The notes beneath the pieces were generated by a model. It ran no database searches and was not told the origin of the DNA. It worked only from the letters and a program-made list of their open reading frames with translations. A stretch of DNA of 18,331 nucleotides from CAXFCD01 sp964001155 (GTDB lineage Bacteria > Fidelibacterota > Marinisomatia > Marinisomatales > UBA1611): positions 1 to 18,331 of the forward strand of contig CAXFCD010000043.1 of NCBI GenBank assembly GCA_964001155.1, read 5' to 3'. Positions 7,405 through 15,313 of this stretch are shown here, piece by piece. Both the position numbers and the translations under genes were made by a program. Within the stretch, counting starts at the first letter, position 1. Each line of letters starts with the position of its first letter.

Positions 7405-7505
7405 CATTAAAAATGGTTGGTTTTATCGTCCTTGTGACATTCATTGTGGGGTCGCTTGCATTGGCACTATGGTATCGCATGAATGAGGATTCGAAAGATG
7501 AATGA
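7401..7505 (+). CDS. 34-aa single-helix membrane peptide
   Basis: This short frame starts in an ATGA overlap with the YwaF-type gene and ends in another ATGA overlap (7502-7505) with the thioredoxin-like gene. The product is one hydrophobic helix (residues about 5-23) with a polar tail RMNEDSKDE that would face the cytoplasm. Perfect coupling on both sides, in the same reading direction, is the main evidence that it is translated. I cannot assign a family or role. It could be an accessory subunit, or simply a translational bridge in this block. Confidence 0.6.
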   Translation: MTLKMVGFIVLVTFIVGSLALALWYRMNEDSKDE

Positions 7506-9058
7506 AAAAAAGAAATACAATTTCAATGTTTAAAGCGTTAAGCTTTTTTTGCTTTTTGTCTCTGGCCACAGCCCAGTATGATTTTGAATTGGAAGACTTG
7601 AATCCAAATTCAGAGACATTTGGCCAATCCATTGGTCCAAATGATAACTTGGGTGATATTTGTATTGTTTTTTTCGGTCATGAGTATTGAGCCACATGTC
7701 GAAGCCGGTTCGGCTTTTTAAATACGATTTTCCAGGACCTGCAATCCATGGGTATTGATGACGTGGGTATCATCGGAGTTGGGAAAGATGCTTACAACGA
7801 GCATCTTTCAGGCATGATTGAAGGTCGCATTCTCCCTTGGGTGGAGGATGTGCAGGAGGATGGCTATCCGGTGTGGACAAATTATGGTGCAGTTCAGCGC
7901 ACTACCTATTTTTTGGATCGTGAAGGAAATTTAATTCATCAATTTAATATTACAACTTTGGATCCCACGGATCCTGATGATTACGAATATTTGATCAATC
8001 TAATTTTGGATTATCGGGCGGAGAATGGGCCAAGCGTTTACCGAATTCCCGATGATACTGATTCTATTCAAGTTGCCATTGATGAATCAAATGATGGTGA
8101 TATTATTTTGATTAGTCCTGGCTCCTACAGGCAGCGGATTGATTTTTTAGATATGAATATAACGATTGCATCTCTTTTATATTCCGGGTTTGATGAATCT
8201 TTTGTTTCAGAAACCATCCTTGATGGAGAATTGGGAGGAACAGTTGTCACGATAAATGGCGGACAGGATGAATCAGCTATTCTATTGGGAATAACAATCA
8301 TCAATGGTTATAATGAAATAACAGGCGGCGGAATCCTTATTGAGAATTCTAGTCCAACCATAGAACGTAATATTATTCGAAATAATTATGCTGGAAGTTG
8401 TGGTGGTGAGGGCGCGGGGATCGCCATCAGAGGTGAATCTTATCCATACATATTTGGAAATGAAATTTATGAAAATACGATTCAAGGTGAATGTGACTGT
8501 ATTTGTTATTTCGGTGGTGGGATTTATGTGGATTCCACAGCCTTCCCTGTGGTTGGCGGCTCCGAAACTTTAGGAAATAAATTTTATAATAATTATTCTG
8601 ATTATGGATATGATTTGTACAGAAATCCGCCATTAGATACCACTGATTGGACGCCCATTTATGCTCATCATAATTATTTTCAGGAATGTCCGCCGGATTA
8701 TAATAACAATGTTTTCCCGGAAAATGGTTGGGACTTGGAGAATTGTCATACATTATTAGACGTAGTGGAAGATGAAGTCGTCATTGCCAATGATTTTCAT
8801 CTATTCCAAAATTATCCCAATCCTTTCAATCCAAAAACCACCATTCGGTTTAATATACCTGAGGGGTTTCAGGAAACAATGTCACTCCAAGTTTTTGATA
8901 TTACAGGACGACTAGTTAAAACGTTGATGAATGATAGACTTTCACCAGGTCAGCATCAAATTCATTGGGAAGCTGTCCATTATCCAACCGGGATTTATTT
9001 TTTCCAATTGCGGTCCGGCGACTTCATCCAAACCCAAAAGGCGCTCCTTGTTAAATAA
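7502..9058 (+). CDS. Candidate selenoprotein: thioredoxin-like + beta-helix + T9SS sorting domain, in-frame TGA
   Basis: One frame of 518 codons is interrupted only by TGA at 7688-7690 (codon 63). The order is: signal peptide (about 1-25, ending ATAQ), thioredoxin-like domain (about 26-170), right-handed beta-helix (about 180-390, opening SIQVAIDESNDGDIILISPG), and T9SS type A/FlgD-like domain (last 85 residues, with QNYPNPFNPKTT). The TGA sits in VFFGHEY-TGA-ATCRSRF, exactly at the first Cys of the Trx motif (FWxxWCxxCR), giving U63-A-T-C66. A SECIS-like hairpin follows. UxxC with this layout recalls the N-terminal domain of animal selenoprotein P and marine redoxin-type selenoproteins. The cis-Pro before the TTYFLD strand is missing. 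If TGA ended translation, the product would be a useless 61-residue pre-peptide and the cargo would lose its export signal. A Cys-to-stop mutation remains the alternative. Confidence 0.65.
7691..7720 (+). promoter_or_regulatory. Candidate bacterial SECIS element
   Basis: Directly after the in-frame TGA, AAGCC (7702-7706) pairs with GGCTT (7712-7716) around the loop GGTTC; a sixth pair (G7707-C7711) would leave loop GTT, and G7701-T7717 can wobble below. The loop begins 16 bases after the TGA. Known bacterial SECIS hairpins lie within the coding region just after UGA, have a small apical loop with G in the first two places, and start about 16 or more bases from UGA. The GC-rich codons AGC-CGG-TTC-GGC here stand out from the AT-rich surroundings, which suggests RNA-structure constraint. 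The lower stem is poorly formed. Confidence 0.55.
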
Positions 9059-9788
9059 TTCCATTTTCGTGTTGGTGTTTTGTGCCATTCTCCTTGGATC
9101 TGAAAGGGAGGAGAAGCCACCCTACCCTCATTCCATCACATTTGGTGGGGCAAACTTTCAAATCATAAAAAATGGCGATTTACCTATACATTATATTTGG
9201 CTCCATGGCGATGAAAAAACAGCAAAAATGGCTCTGGATGACCATATCAGAGTTTTTCCCGGCACTGCCTTTTTCATACAGAATGAGGACAGGGAGGTAC
9301 CTTATCTCCAAACAAGAATTGATCCCAACCGCATATTTTCCCGCCGAGGTTCCTACTATGCCTTAAAAAAGTTTAAACCGGAATGGGCACCGGGAACCTT
9401 AAAAATGGCATTGGATGATTTAGATATGGAACGAGAGAAATTTTTTAATTTTATCTTGCCTCCCAGGGATGGATTATTGGTAGCAGTCCATAATAATTTT
9501 CGCGGATACAATGTAAAGTATGAGTTAAAACATAGCCGCAGAACATCCATCAAAAAAAAGCAAAGTCCCCGGGATTTTATTTTATGTACCAATGAAGAAG
9601 ATTTTGAAAAATTGGCATCAGGTCCTTACAATGTGGTTCTCCAAGACATACTCAAGGAAAGGGATGATGGAAGTTTGTCCTGGGAATTGTTGCGAAGGAA
9701 TGTACGCTACATTAATATTGAAACACGATTGGCTTATAGAACCAAACAAAGAAAAATGCTGGAATTTGTCCACACCACCTTGAATTGA
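9048..9788 (+). CDS. Secreted M14-like (AstE/zinc carboxypeptidase superfamily) protein
   Basis: The best start is TTG 9048, with AAAAGG 6 bases upstream, overlapping the end of the previous gene by 11 bases. It gives a 246-aa protein with a signal peptide (LLNNSIFVLVFCAILLGS). Upstream in-frame codons lie over the coding region of the T9SS domain and are unlikely to be used. The mature part has HGDEKTA (H53, E56), DPNRIFSR (about residues 90-97), and LVAVHNNFRGYN with H148. The HGxExxA plus later H pattern matches the zinc ligands of the M14 superfamily, as in succinylglutamate desuccinylase (HGNET) and carboxypeptidases. The DPNRIF motif is shared with a group of uncharacterised secreted proteins. 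It may act on peptides or amidated envelope molecules, but the substrate is unknown. Confidence 0.6.
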   Translation: MLNNSIFVLVFCAILLGSEREEKPPYPHSITFGGANFQIIKNGDLPIHYIWLHGDEKTAKMALDDHIRVFPGTAFFIQNEDREVPYLQTRIDPNRIFSRRGSYYALKKFKPEWAPGTLKMALDDLDMEREKFFNFILPPRDGLLVAVHNNFRGYNVKYELKHSRRTSIKKKQSPRDFILCTNEEDFEKLASGPYNVVLQDILKERDDGSLSWELLRRNVRYINIETRLAYRTKQRKMLEFVHTTLN

Positions 9789-9792
9789 CTTT

Positions 9793-10068
9793 GTGGAAAA
9801 AGTGATTCAAAAATTGATTCGGTGGATGCCAGTGATTCTTTTTGCCCTCCTCCTAATGGTGGATAGGGAAAATACATTCCATGTGGTTGGATTCATCACA
9901 TTGTTGCTGACTTACACCGCAATTTTGATTATGCGAATTTTATATGCTAAAGACCGCTGGCATCGTGAATATGATGCCAGTGAATTAGGGAGTGATGCAT
10001 CGATCCAAAAGATGAGTGACTTGAATGAAAAATTAGTAGAGCAGGATGGAACAGCTCAAAAAAGCTAA
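9793..10068 (+). CDS. Small two-helix membrane protein
   Basis: The start GTG 9793 lies 4 bases after the previous stop, and the product is 91 aa; an internal ATG at 9826 would remove part of the first helix. Two hydrophobic helices (about residues 11-23 and 29-48) are followed by a charged, probably cytoplasmic tail rich in Asp, Glu and Ser. I do not recognise the family. The last 23 bases overlap the HAD hydrolase gene, so the two are translationally coupled. Confidence 0.6.
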   Translation: MEKVIQKLIRWMPVILFALLLMVDRENTFHVVGFITLLLTYTAILIMRILYAKDRWHREYDASELGSDASIQKMSDLNEKLVEQDGTAQKS

Positions 10069-10822
10069 AGGGTTTTTATTCGATCTGGATGGTGTATTTT
10101 ATCAATCAGGAAAACCGCTTCCCGGCGCTGTGGAAACAACATCATTCTTAAAAGGAACCAATATACCATTTCGTTTTTTAACCAACACCACCACAAAAAA
10201 TAGAAAAACACTGTACCAGAAATTGTCCGGATTAGGGTTGAATTGTATTGAACAGGACATTATAACAGCCGGTTACGCCGGCATAGATTATTTACGAAAC
10301 ATGGGCTCACCATCCTGTTGTTTTTTCATTACTGAGGATTTGAAAAAAGATTATTCTGAATTTGAGGAGAATGTTGACCAACCGGAAGCGGTGGTCATCG
10401 GCGATTATGACGAATGGGATTTTGAAAAATTGAATGTAGCGTTTCGCCATGTGATGAACGGGGCGGAAATCATTGCCCTTCACAAGGGGAAATATTACAA
10501 AGTGGACACAGGACTGCGATTGGATGCAGGCGGTTTTGTTGCAGCTTTGGAATTTGCAACGGGTAAAAAAGCGCACGTGGTTGGGAAACCAAATAAAGCA
10601 TTTTTCCAATGTGCCTTGGATGATTTAAGATTGACCCCCGAAGATGTTGCCATGCTCGGCGATGATCTTATCAATGATGTGCAAGGTGCGCAACATCTTG
10701 GGATACCGGGCATTTTGGTGAAAACCGGTAAATATCATGAAGGGATGGTAGAATCCAGCGGTATTCATCCGGACGGTTTTATTGAGTCTATCGCTGATTT
10801 ACCAAAAATTTTAAATTCATAA
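10046..10822 (+). CDS. HAD-superfamily IIA phosphatase (LHPP/NagD-like)
   Basis: A 258-residue cytosolic HAD hydrolase of subfamily IIA with all catalytic motifs. Motif I is FLFDLDGVFY (D13 nucleophile, D15 acid/base), motif II is LTNTTTKNR (T46), motif III contains K181 in VGKPNKAFF, and motif IV is LGDDLINDVQGA (D206, D207). The C2-type cap lies between motifs II and III. Overall pattern and length are closest to the LHPP/HDHD2 branch (TIGR01458), whose members dephosphorylate small phosphate esters such as phospholysine, phosphohistidine or pyrophosphate. The true substrate here is unknown. It overlaps the preceding membrane-protein gene, and the next gene follows after 9 bases with a strong ribosome site. 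Confidence 0.92.
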   Translation: MEQLKKAKGFLFDLDGVFYQSGKPLPGAVETTSFLKGTNIPFRFLTNTTTKNRKTLYQKLSGLGLNCIEQDIITAGYAGIDYLRNMGSPSCCFFITEDLKKDYSEFEENVDQPEAVVIGDYDEWDFEKLNVAFRHVMNGAEIIALHKGKYYKVDTGLRLDAGGFVAALEFATGKKAHVVGKPNKAFFQCALDDLRLTPEDVAMLGDDLINDVQGAQHLGIPGILVKTGKYHEGMVESSGIHPDGFIESIADLPKILNS

Positions 10823-10831
10823 GGAGTGAAC

Positions 10832-11173
10832 ATGAAGCAGATTGATTTGAAAAGTTTTTTAATAGGTGTAATGAGCACCGCATTATTTTTTGTGATGACC
10901 GGTTTCGATGAAAATGGAAATCTTGGGGATATTGTAGTGAATTCAATCACGATTCAAGATGATGGACATGGTGGATTTATCACTGCTTATAACCAAGATC
11001 AAAAACGGACTTTGTACTTAGGGACAGGGAAAGAAGAGAATGGCTATGTCCAAACATATAATAAGTATGAGGAACCCACCGCCTACATTGGATCAAATAG
11101 GGATATGGATGGTGTGATTGTTTTGAATGACAGATATGGTGCTTTGGGGTACAGCCAATCCGGGAAAAAATGA
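10832..11173 (+). CDS. Exported short-repeat beta protein
   Basis: ATG 10832 has an AAGGAG site 5 bases upstream, the best in the window, so the GTG at 10826 is not needed. The 113-residue product starts with a signal or anchor helix (MKQIDLKSFLIGVMSTALFF). It then carries three tandem units of about 22 residues with the pattern G-[FYV]-[IV]-x-x-Y/N-[ND], then a Tyr-[IL]-G or L-G-Y: GGFITAYNQDQ...TLYLGT, NGYVQTYNKYE...TAYIGS and DGVIVLNDRYGALGYSQSGKK. Such repeats suggest a small beta-solenoid or beta-stack facing the periplasm. I do not know its function. Its stop overlaps the start of a 28-aa gene. Confidence 0.75.
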   Translation: MKQIDLKSFLIGVMSTALFFVMTGFDENGNLGDIVVNSITIQDDGHGGFITAYNQDQKRTLYLGTGKEENGYVQTYNKYEEPTAYIGSNRDMDGVIVLNDRYGALGYSQSGKK

Positions 11174-11256
11174 ATATAGAAATTATTTTTATAATCTTAT
11201 TGTTATTTGCTTTTTATAAAGCCCGTGAAAAATTTCAATATTATGATGAGGAATAA
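11170..11256 (+). CDS. 28-aa membrane peptide
   Basis: The ATG overlaps the stop of the repeat protein (ATGA at 11170-11173), and the frame ends in TAA at 11254-11256. The product is one hydrophobic helix (about residues 4-17) and a charged tail KAREKFQYYDEE. The coupling and the regular helix-plus-charged-tail layout, like the 34-aa gene at 7401, are the only support. No family or role can be given. Confidence 0.45.
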   Translation: MNIEIIFIILLLFAFYKAREKFQYYDEE

Positions 11257-11262
11257 AATCAG

Positions 11263-11294
11263 TTATTACTTTACATTTTGAAAATAAGTAATAT
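11263..11294. repeat. AT-rich hairpin downstream of the + strand gene block
   Basis: TATTACTT (11264-11271) is the reverse complement of AAGTAATA (11286-11293). Inside, ATTTT (11275-11279) pairs with AAAAT (11281-11285) around a single G, leaving TAC as a bulge. There is no T-run, so a typical intrinsic terminator is not evident. It lies just where the + strand genes end and the broken receptor and - strand locus begin. Confidence 0.5.
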
Positions 11295-11378
11295 ATTAAC
11301 TAGACAGTTTTTACCTGCAAACTCTAAGAATCTTCCGGAGAAAAGTAGTAATAAGTCCATCCACTTTAATTTATTCGA

Positions 11379-11659
11379 ATGAAAAGCTTTTTAATTTCTA
11401 TTTTATTTCTACGTCTGCGTCAGTATTAGATAAATCGTACATTGAAGGAACTGGAATTCGGGATTTGGGAACTGCATTAACAAGAATTAGTGGTGTGTCC
11501 ACAAAACTCAGTTCATCAGGCAAGCAAACGGTGTCAATTCGTGGTAGTAATCTAGAAGATGTTCCAGTTTATCTGGATGGTATTCCAATAAATGATGTGA
11601 TGACAGGTGTCGCTGATTTATCCTCTGTCGACTTGAATTCAATAGAAATGATTGAGTAA
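11379..11659 (+). pseudogene. Remnant of a TonB-dependent receptor (signal start and plug domain)
   Basis: ATG 11379 begins a signal-peptide-like sequence (MKSFLISILFL) that hits TAG within 17 codons. In another frame, from about 11395 to 11659, the plug domain of a TonB-dependent outer-membrane receptor is clear: IEGTGIRDLGTALTRISGVS, then QTVSIRGSN, VPVYLDGIPIND, DLSSVD and NSIEMIE. The order and spacing match PF07715. Translation then meets TAA exactly where the family continues with a V-x-x-G segment and the 22-strand barrel. The barrel is absent, and a convergent gene ends 14 bases later. The gene is thus shifted near its start and cut at its 3' end, and cannot form a receptor. It may once have imported glycans or cofactors for the neighbouring glucan locus. 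Confidence 0.8.
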
Positions 11660-11673
11660 AATGAGCAGTCTAT

Positions 11674-14600
11674 TTATTTTAAGTAGGTGATCTTCTGATT
11701 GATAGTTTTATGCCCAATTATTAATTGAAGAAAATAAACTCCTGAAGAAATATGGGCAGGTTGCCATTGCACTTCATGTTTCCCAGGATGCAACCTAGTG
11801 TTCAAAATTGTATTAACAAGTTGTCCTCTTAGATTGTAAACATTTATGTGTATTTCTTCATCATTTGCATTTACGGGAATGTAAAACGGAATTGTTGTTC
11901 CTGAATTAAAAGGGTTTGGATAAGATGCATAAAGTTGAATTTCATTCGGTAGATATAATTGTTTATCTGTATCAAGATATTGATATGTGCTATTTTGTTC
12001 ACTAGGAGTCCCATATCCTTCGGAAGATGCCCATGATTGCGGTGCATCATTTTCCAAATTCGGATTTATTAATTCTAACGTAGGCCCTTCTCCATCGGGG
12101 TCAATTGGCCATGGCTCATTATCATCATATTGAACTGAATCAACAAGTTCACCTATATCATTAAAAATTCGTACTTCATCACCACCGCCACTTAAGCCAA
12201 AATCAAATGGACCGGAAATTGGAATATCTGTGGAATAAAATTCCTGAAATTTTGATAAATCATTTGAAATTATAAGATAAGCCTGACTATTTAAGATTGT
12301 TTCATTTGGTAAAATGTAAGAATGATCATTATTATCATCTCGGACTACCCAATCCGTTAAATCAATTGATGATTCACCTGGATTGAATAATTCAATCCAG
12401 TCACCAGAATCATGATCATCACTAGAGTTATAGTTTATTTCGTTAATTACTACAGTTCCTGGTGTTAAAGACGATTCGGTAAAAACAGCGGTTAAAGTAA
12501 AGGGATCAATGATATTAATATTCATCAATAAACTCGAATCTGGAAATTCTTCCCAATGACTAAATACATACCCTTCATTCGGTTTTGCCATAACTTTTAT
12601 TGGAACAGTTGGGAAATAATATCCAAACCAGCCGGATTCTGTTATTTCAAGTGAATTTATTTCTATAGACCCGCCGGATTCAGGAACTTTGTTTAAAGAC
12701 ACTTGTGCAATATTAGGTAGCTCAAAATAATTTTTTAAATGGAGTATAGCCCATGTACGTCTTTGAAATCCGAAATTCTCTATAACACCAACTTTTTCTT
12801 CCCAATTAACTGCTGAGTTTGGCCAATCCCCATTATTGTACCATCTAGACCGATGGTAAGGAATCATATTTTCTATATTTTGTGAAATGGAATCTAATCT
12901 TGTTGTTAAAAATTCGGGCTGAAAAACTGTATTTAACAGATCACAATAAAGATTGATAAAGGTATTTTTAAAATGATTATTTTCTATCAACTTTCTAAAA
13001 ACAAATGTACTCCAAGGTGGATTTGGCCAACCTGGGCCATTAGGATCTAAAGCAAATTCTAGGGTATTAGTTGTGTAGGCATTGGGGTTCCAAATTCCAA
13101 AACCAAAGTCTGTATCATAAAGAATCCAGCGCCATTTTCCACCAACTCTATGATCTCGCCAAAATTTTATATTGTTTCCTGGCCAATCTCGATTGTCTAT
13201 AAATATTTGAAATGCCTGATAGGACATATAAGATTCTATATCTATCCAATTTTCCAATGCATTTTCAACTAAAGGGTCATTCATATCTTCTGTTTCGAGG
13301 TAAGTGATTAATGCTTGGTAGTCAGTATTTGTACCGTTTATAATATTATGTTCGTTAATACCTTCCAGATCTAATAGATCAATATGTTCGCTTGAGATTG
13401 AATGTTTTGAGGCGATAAAATGTTCATTTATCTTTTCCCTTATGTTTTGTATGCCCCAGAATTCGCCATTAATGTAAAGAACGGCTGGTCTATAAAGTTG
13501 GTAGTCAATATTAAGATCATTTGCTACACTAGTGATAAATCCGTCTCTCAGAACTGTGGATTCCCAATCGTTACCCGAATTGCGAAGTACAAAAGCTTCG
13601 TACGAATCAATTTCAGAATTTGGAAATAATTGATAATCAAATGAACTTGGACCAATATAACTTCTAGAAAATATTGAAAGAGATTTTTGTGGAAAGGCCC
13701 TGCTCCAGCCGCCGAAAATCTTCGCACCTGCATCTGCTGCATATCTTGAGCCATCAGTTTCTAATATTTCAAAATGTATTGGACGCTCCCAATCCTCCCA
13801 AAAATTGGCTCCAAAGTAAGGGAAGTCCCAGCTTGCATTAGGCCCCATTACATACATTCCAGTGTCTTCATCAAAAAAGCTATTTGGATCCGTCGTGATA
13901 AATACTATAGGAAGATTATCTGTTTCATTATTTTCAAAAATGTAAGTTTTACTTGCAATATCAGATGGGACCCATTCGGTTAAAAATGATCGTGCTCTTA
14001 AAACAGTGGTTGAATTAATCGTAACTGGATTTTGGTAAAGATTATCATTTTGGTTTGGTACACTTCCATCTAAAGTATAAAAAATATTTGCAGTTTCTTC
14101 CAAGCAGGATATTTCTACATCAATTTGGCTTGTATTAAAGAAACCAGATTCATAAGAAATTTCCAAGGGTGGTAATGCCCCGATAAATGATTCACCTGTA
14201 TTAGTTGTACCAGGAGTTGGTTCATCAAAAATAAACCAGTTTTCACCCTCATTTAAACGGCCCAAAGACATATTAGTCTGGATACTGCCAAATGTAATTG
14301 AATCCAAAATAACTTCATTTGAATCACTGATTAATATAGTCTCTCCATCTGAACTTAATTTGAAATTAGTATGAAGATACGCAGCAGGGAGGTTAAGTAG
14401 TGGATTAGGCTCTGATATATTTTCTATTTCTGTATTATAACCTAATGTTAGGAAAGGGATACAACTCAGATCAGAAGAATTGTGAGAATAATTATGAACT
14501 TCTATTGCTAAAGTATTTGTACCCGTTTCTAGTGGAAATGAAGCCAAATCAATCTCTTCTGGTTCAGGTGAACCTCCGGAATAAATCTCTGCTTCATGGA

Positions 14601-15237
14601 GGCCAGTGGTTGTTGTATTATAATATACCGATGATCCGACTGGACCTAAATTCCTTCTTGAAAATTCAATCCCATTCAAATAAGCAACATATCCATCATC
14701 ATAATCCAAATGAAATATCATTTTATTGACAATTGAAGGATCATCAACAATGAACTCTTTTTTTATATAAATACTAATTGTTTGAGGTATAGTCGTATTA
14801 TCATCATTATCGCCATAGCCAAAACCACTATTGCCGGTGGACCAAAAGGATATATCAGTTTCGGGTAATTCCCAATCATCCACAGGCGCACTTAAACCAA
14901 CCCAATAGTGCCAGGAATCTCCCCAATCTATTTTTGCATCCCATTGATTGACGAGTTCGGTTCTATCTTTATCGGAAGCAAAAATAACCAGAAAATCATC
15001 CGGCTCAATAACCATAGAAGGGAAGACCCACTTAGATAGATCTTCAGAATCATCTGTAATCCCTACACCACTTAGATTTAAAGTCTGATCTGAATAATTA
15101 TAAATTTCTATCCAATCTGGGGTATCACCATCTTCATCAAAATGAAGATCTGTATTACTAGAAACTATTTCATTGATCTGAATGGTTTGCCCGACAGCAA
15201 ATACAAACAAAAATATAATATATAATATATTTTTCAT
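11674..15237 (-). CDS. Large secreted LTD/CotH/T9SS surface protein
   Basis: A 1187-residue secreted protein. After the signal peptide (MKNILYIIFLFVFAVGQ) come a lamin-tail domain (about 18-95), a beta-sandwich segment with DDGYVAYLNGIEFSRRN, a chitobiase C-terminal-like domain (about 362-430, IFYTLDGSVPN), and a CotH domain (about 440-720). The CotH domain has FGGWSRAFPQKS, LRNSGNDWESTVLRDG, LYINGEFWGIQNIREK and a WRWILYDTDFGFG metal-site region. An InlB-like repeat (GYVFSHWEEFP) and a second lamin-tail domain (about 930-1080, VVINEINYNS and GDWIELFNP) follow. The last 85 residues are a T9SS type A sorting domain (ASYPNPFNSGTTIPF). CotH in Bacillus is a protein kinase; surface versions are often near cellulose or glucan enzymes. 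The role here is probably cell-surface attachment or glycan handling. No Shine-Dalgarno site is visible. Confidence 0.9.
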   Translation of the reverse strand: MKNILYIIFLFVFAVGQTIQINEIVSSNTDLHFDEDGDTPDWIEIYNYSDQTLNLSGVGITDDSEDLSKWVFPSMVIEPDDFLVIFASDKDRTELVNQWDAKIDWGDSWHYWVGLSAPVDDWELPETDISFWSTGNSGFGYGDNDDNTTIPQTISIYIKKEFIVDDPSIVNKMIFHLDYDDGYVAYLNGIEFSRRNLGPVGSSVYYNTTTTGLHEAEIYSGGSPEPEEIDLASFPLETGTNTLAIEVHNYSHNSSDLSCIPFLTLGYNTEIENISEPNPLLNLPAAYLHTNFKLSSDGETILISDSNEVILDSITFGSIQTNMSLGRLNEGENWFIFDEPTPGTTNTGESFIGALPPLEISYESGFFNTSQIDVEISCLEETANIFYTLDGSVPNQNDNLYQNPVTINSTTVLRARSFLTEWVPSDIASKTYIFENNETDNLPIVFITTDPNSFFDEDTGMYVMGPNASWDFPYFGANFWEDWERPIHFEILETDGSRYAADAGAKIFGGWSRAFPQKSLSIFSRSYIGPSSFDYQLFPNSEIDSYEAFVLRNSGNDWESTVLRDGFITSVANDLNIDYQLYRPAVLYINGEFWGIQNIREKINEHFIASKHSISSEHIDLLDLEGINEHNIINGTNTDYQALITYLETEDMNDPLVENALENWIDIESYMSYQAFQIFIDNRDWPGNNIKFWRDHRVGGKWRWILYDTDFGFGIWNPNAYTTNTLEFALDPNGPGWPNPPWSTFVFRKLIENNHFKNTFINLYCDLLNTVFQPEFLTTRLDSISQNIENMIPYHRSRWYNNGDWPNSAVNWEEKVGVIENFGFQRRTWAILHLKNYFELPNIAQVSLNKVPESGGSIEINSLEITESGWFGYYFPTVPIKVMAKPNEGYVFSHWEEFPDSSLLMNINIIDPFTLTAVFTESSLTPGTVVINEINYNSSDDHDSGDWIELFNPGESSIDLTDWVVRDDNNDHSYILPNETILNSQAYLIISNDLSKFQEFYSTDIPISGPFDFGLSGGGDEVRIFNDIGELVDSVQYDDNEPWPIDPDGEGPTLELINPNLENDAPQSWASSEGYGTPSEQNSTYQYLDTDKQLYLPNEIQLYASYPNPFNSGTTIPFYIPVNANDEEIHINVYNLRGQLVNTILNTRLHPGKHEVQWQPAHISSGVYFLQLIIGHKTINQKITYLK

Positions 15238-15313
15238 TTTTTCATCAGATCGATATTATTCTGCCAAACTTTTTGAAATAATTACTATAAAAAATCAGTT
15301 AGATTTTATCCAA

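Noticed and set aside
7688..7690. TGA read as tryptophan through an altered genetic code
   Set aside because: Several intact genes in the window end with TGA at natural family ends, including 5490, 7404 and 9788. The aligned residue in the family is Cys, not Trp.
8427..8753. Antisense frame of 108 codons opposite the beta-helix region
   Set aside because: It is the shadow of a repetitive coding region, gives a His/Asn-rich nonsense protein and has no ribosome site.
8931..9047. Extended N-terminus of the M14-like protein starting within the T9SS domain
   Set aside because: It would run 117 bases through another gene and add a low-complexity segment before a clear signal peptide. TTG 9048 has a well-placed AAAAGG.
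7748..9058. The part after the TGA as an independent gene starting at ATG 7748
   Set aside because: It would lack a signal peptide although it ends in a T9SS export domain, and it would begin in the middle of a thioredoxin fold. The frame before ATG 7748 continues without stop to the TGA at 7688 and makes sense as protein.
15238..15313. Possible terminator or promoter between the GH5 lipoprotein and CotH genes
   Set aside because: The 76-base gap is AT-rich but shows no stem followed by a T-run on either strand and no clear promoter boxes.
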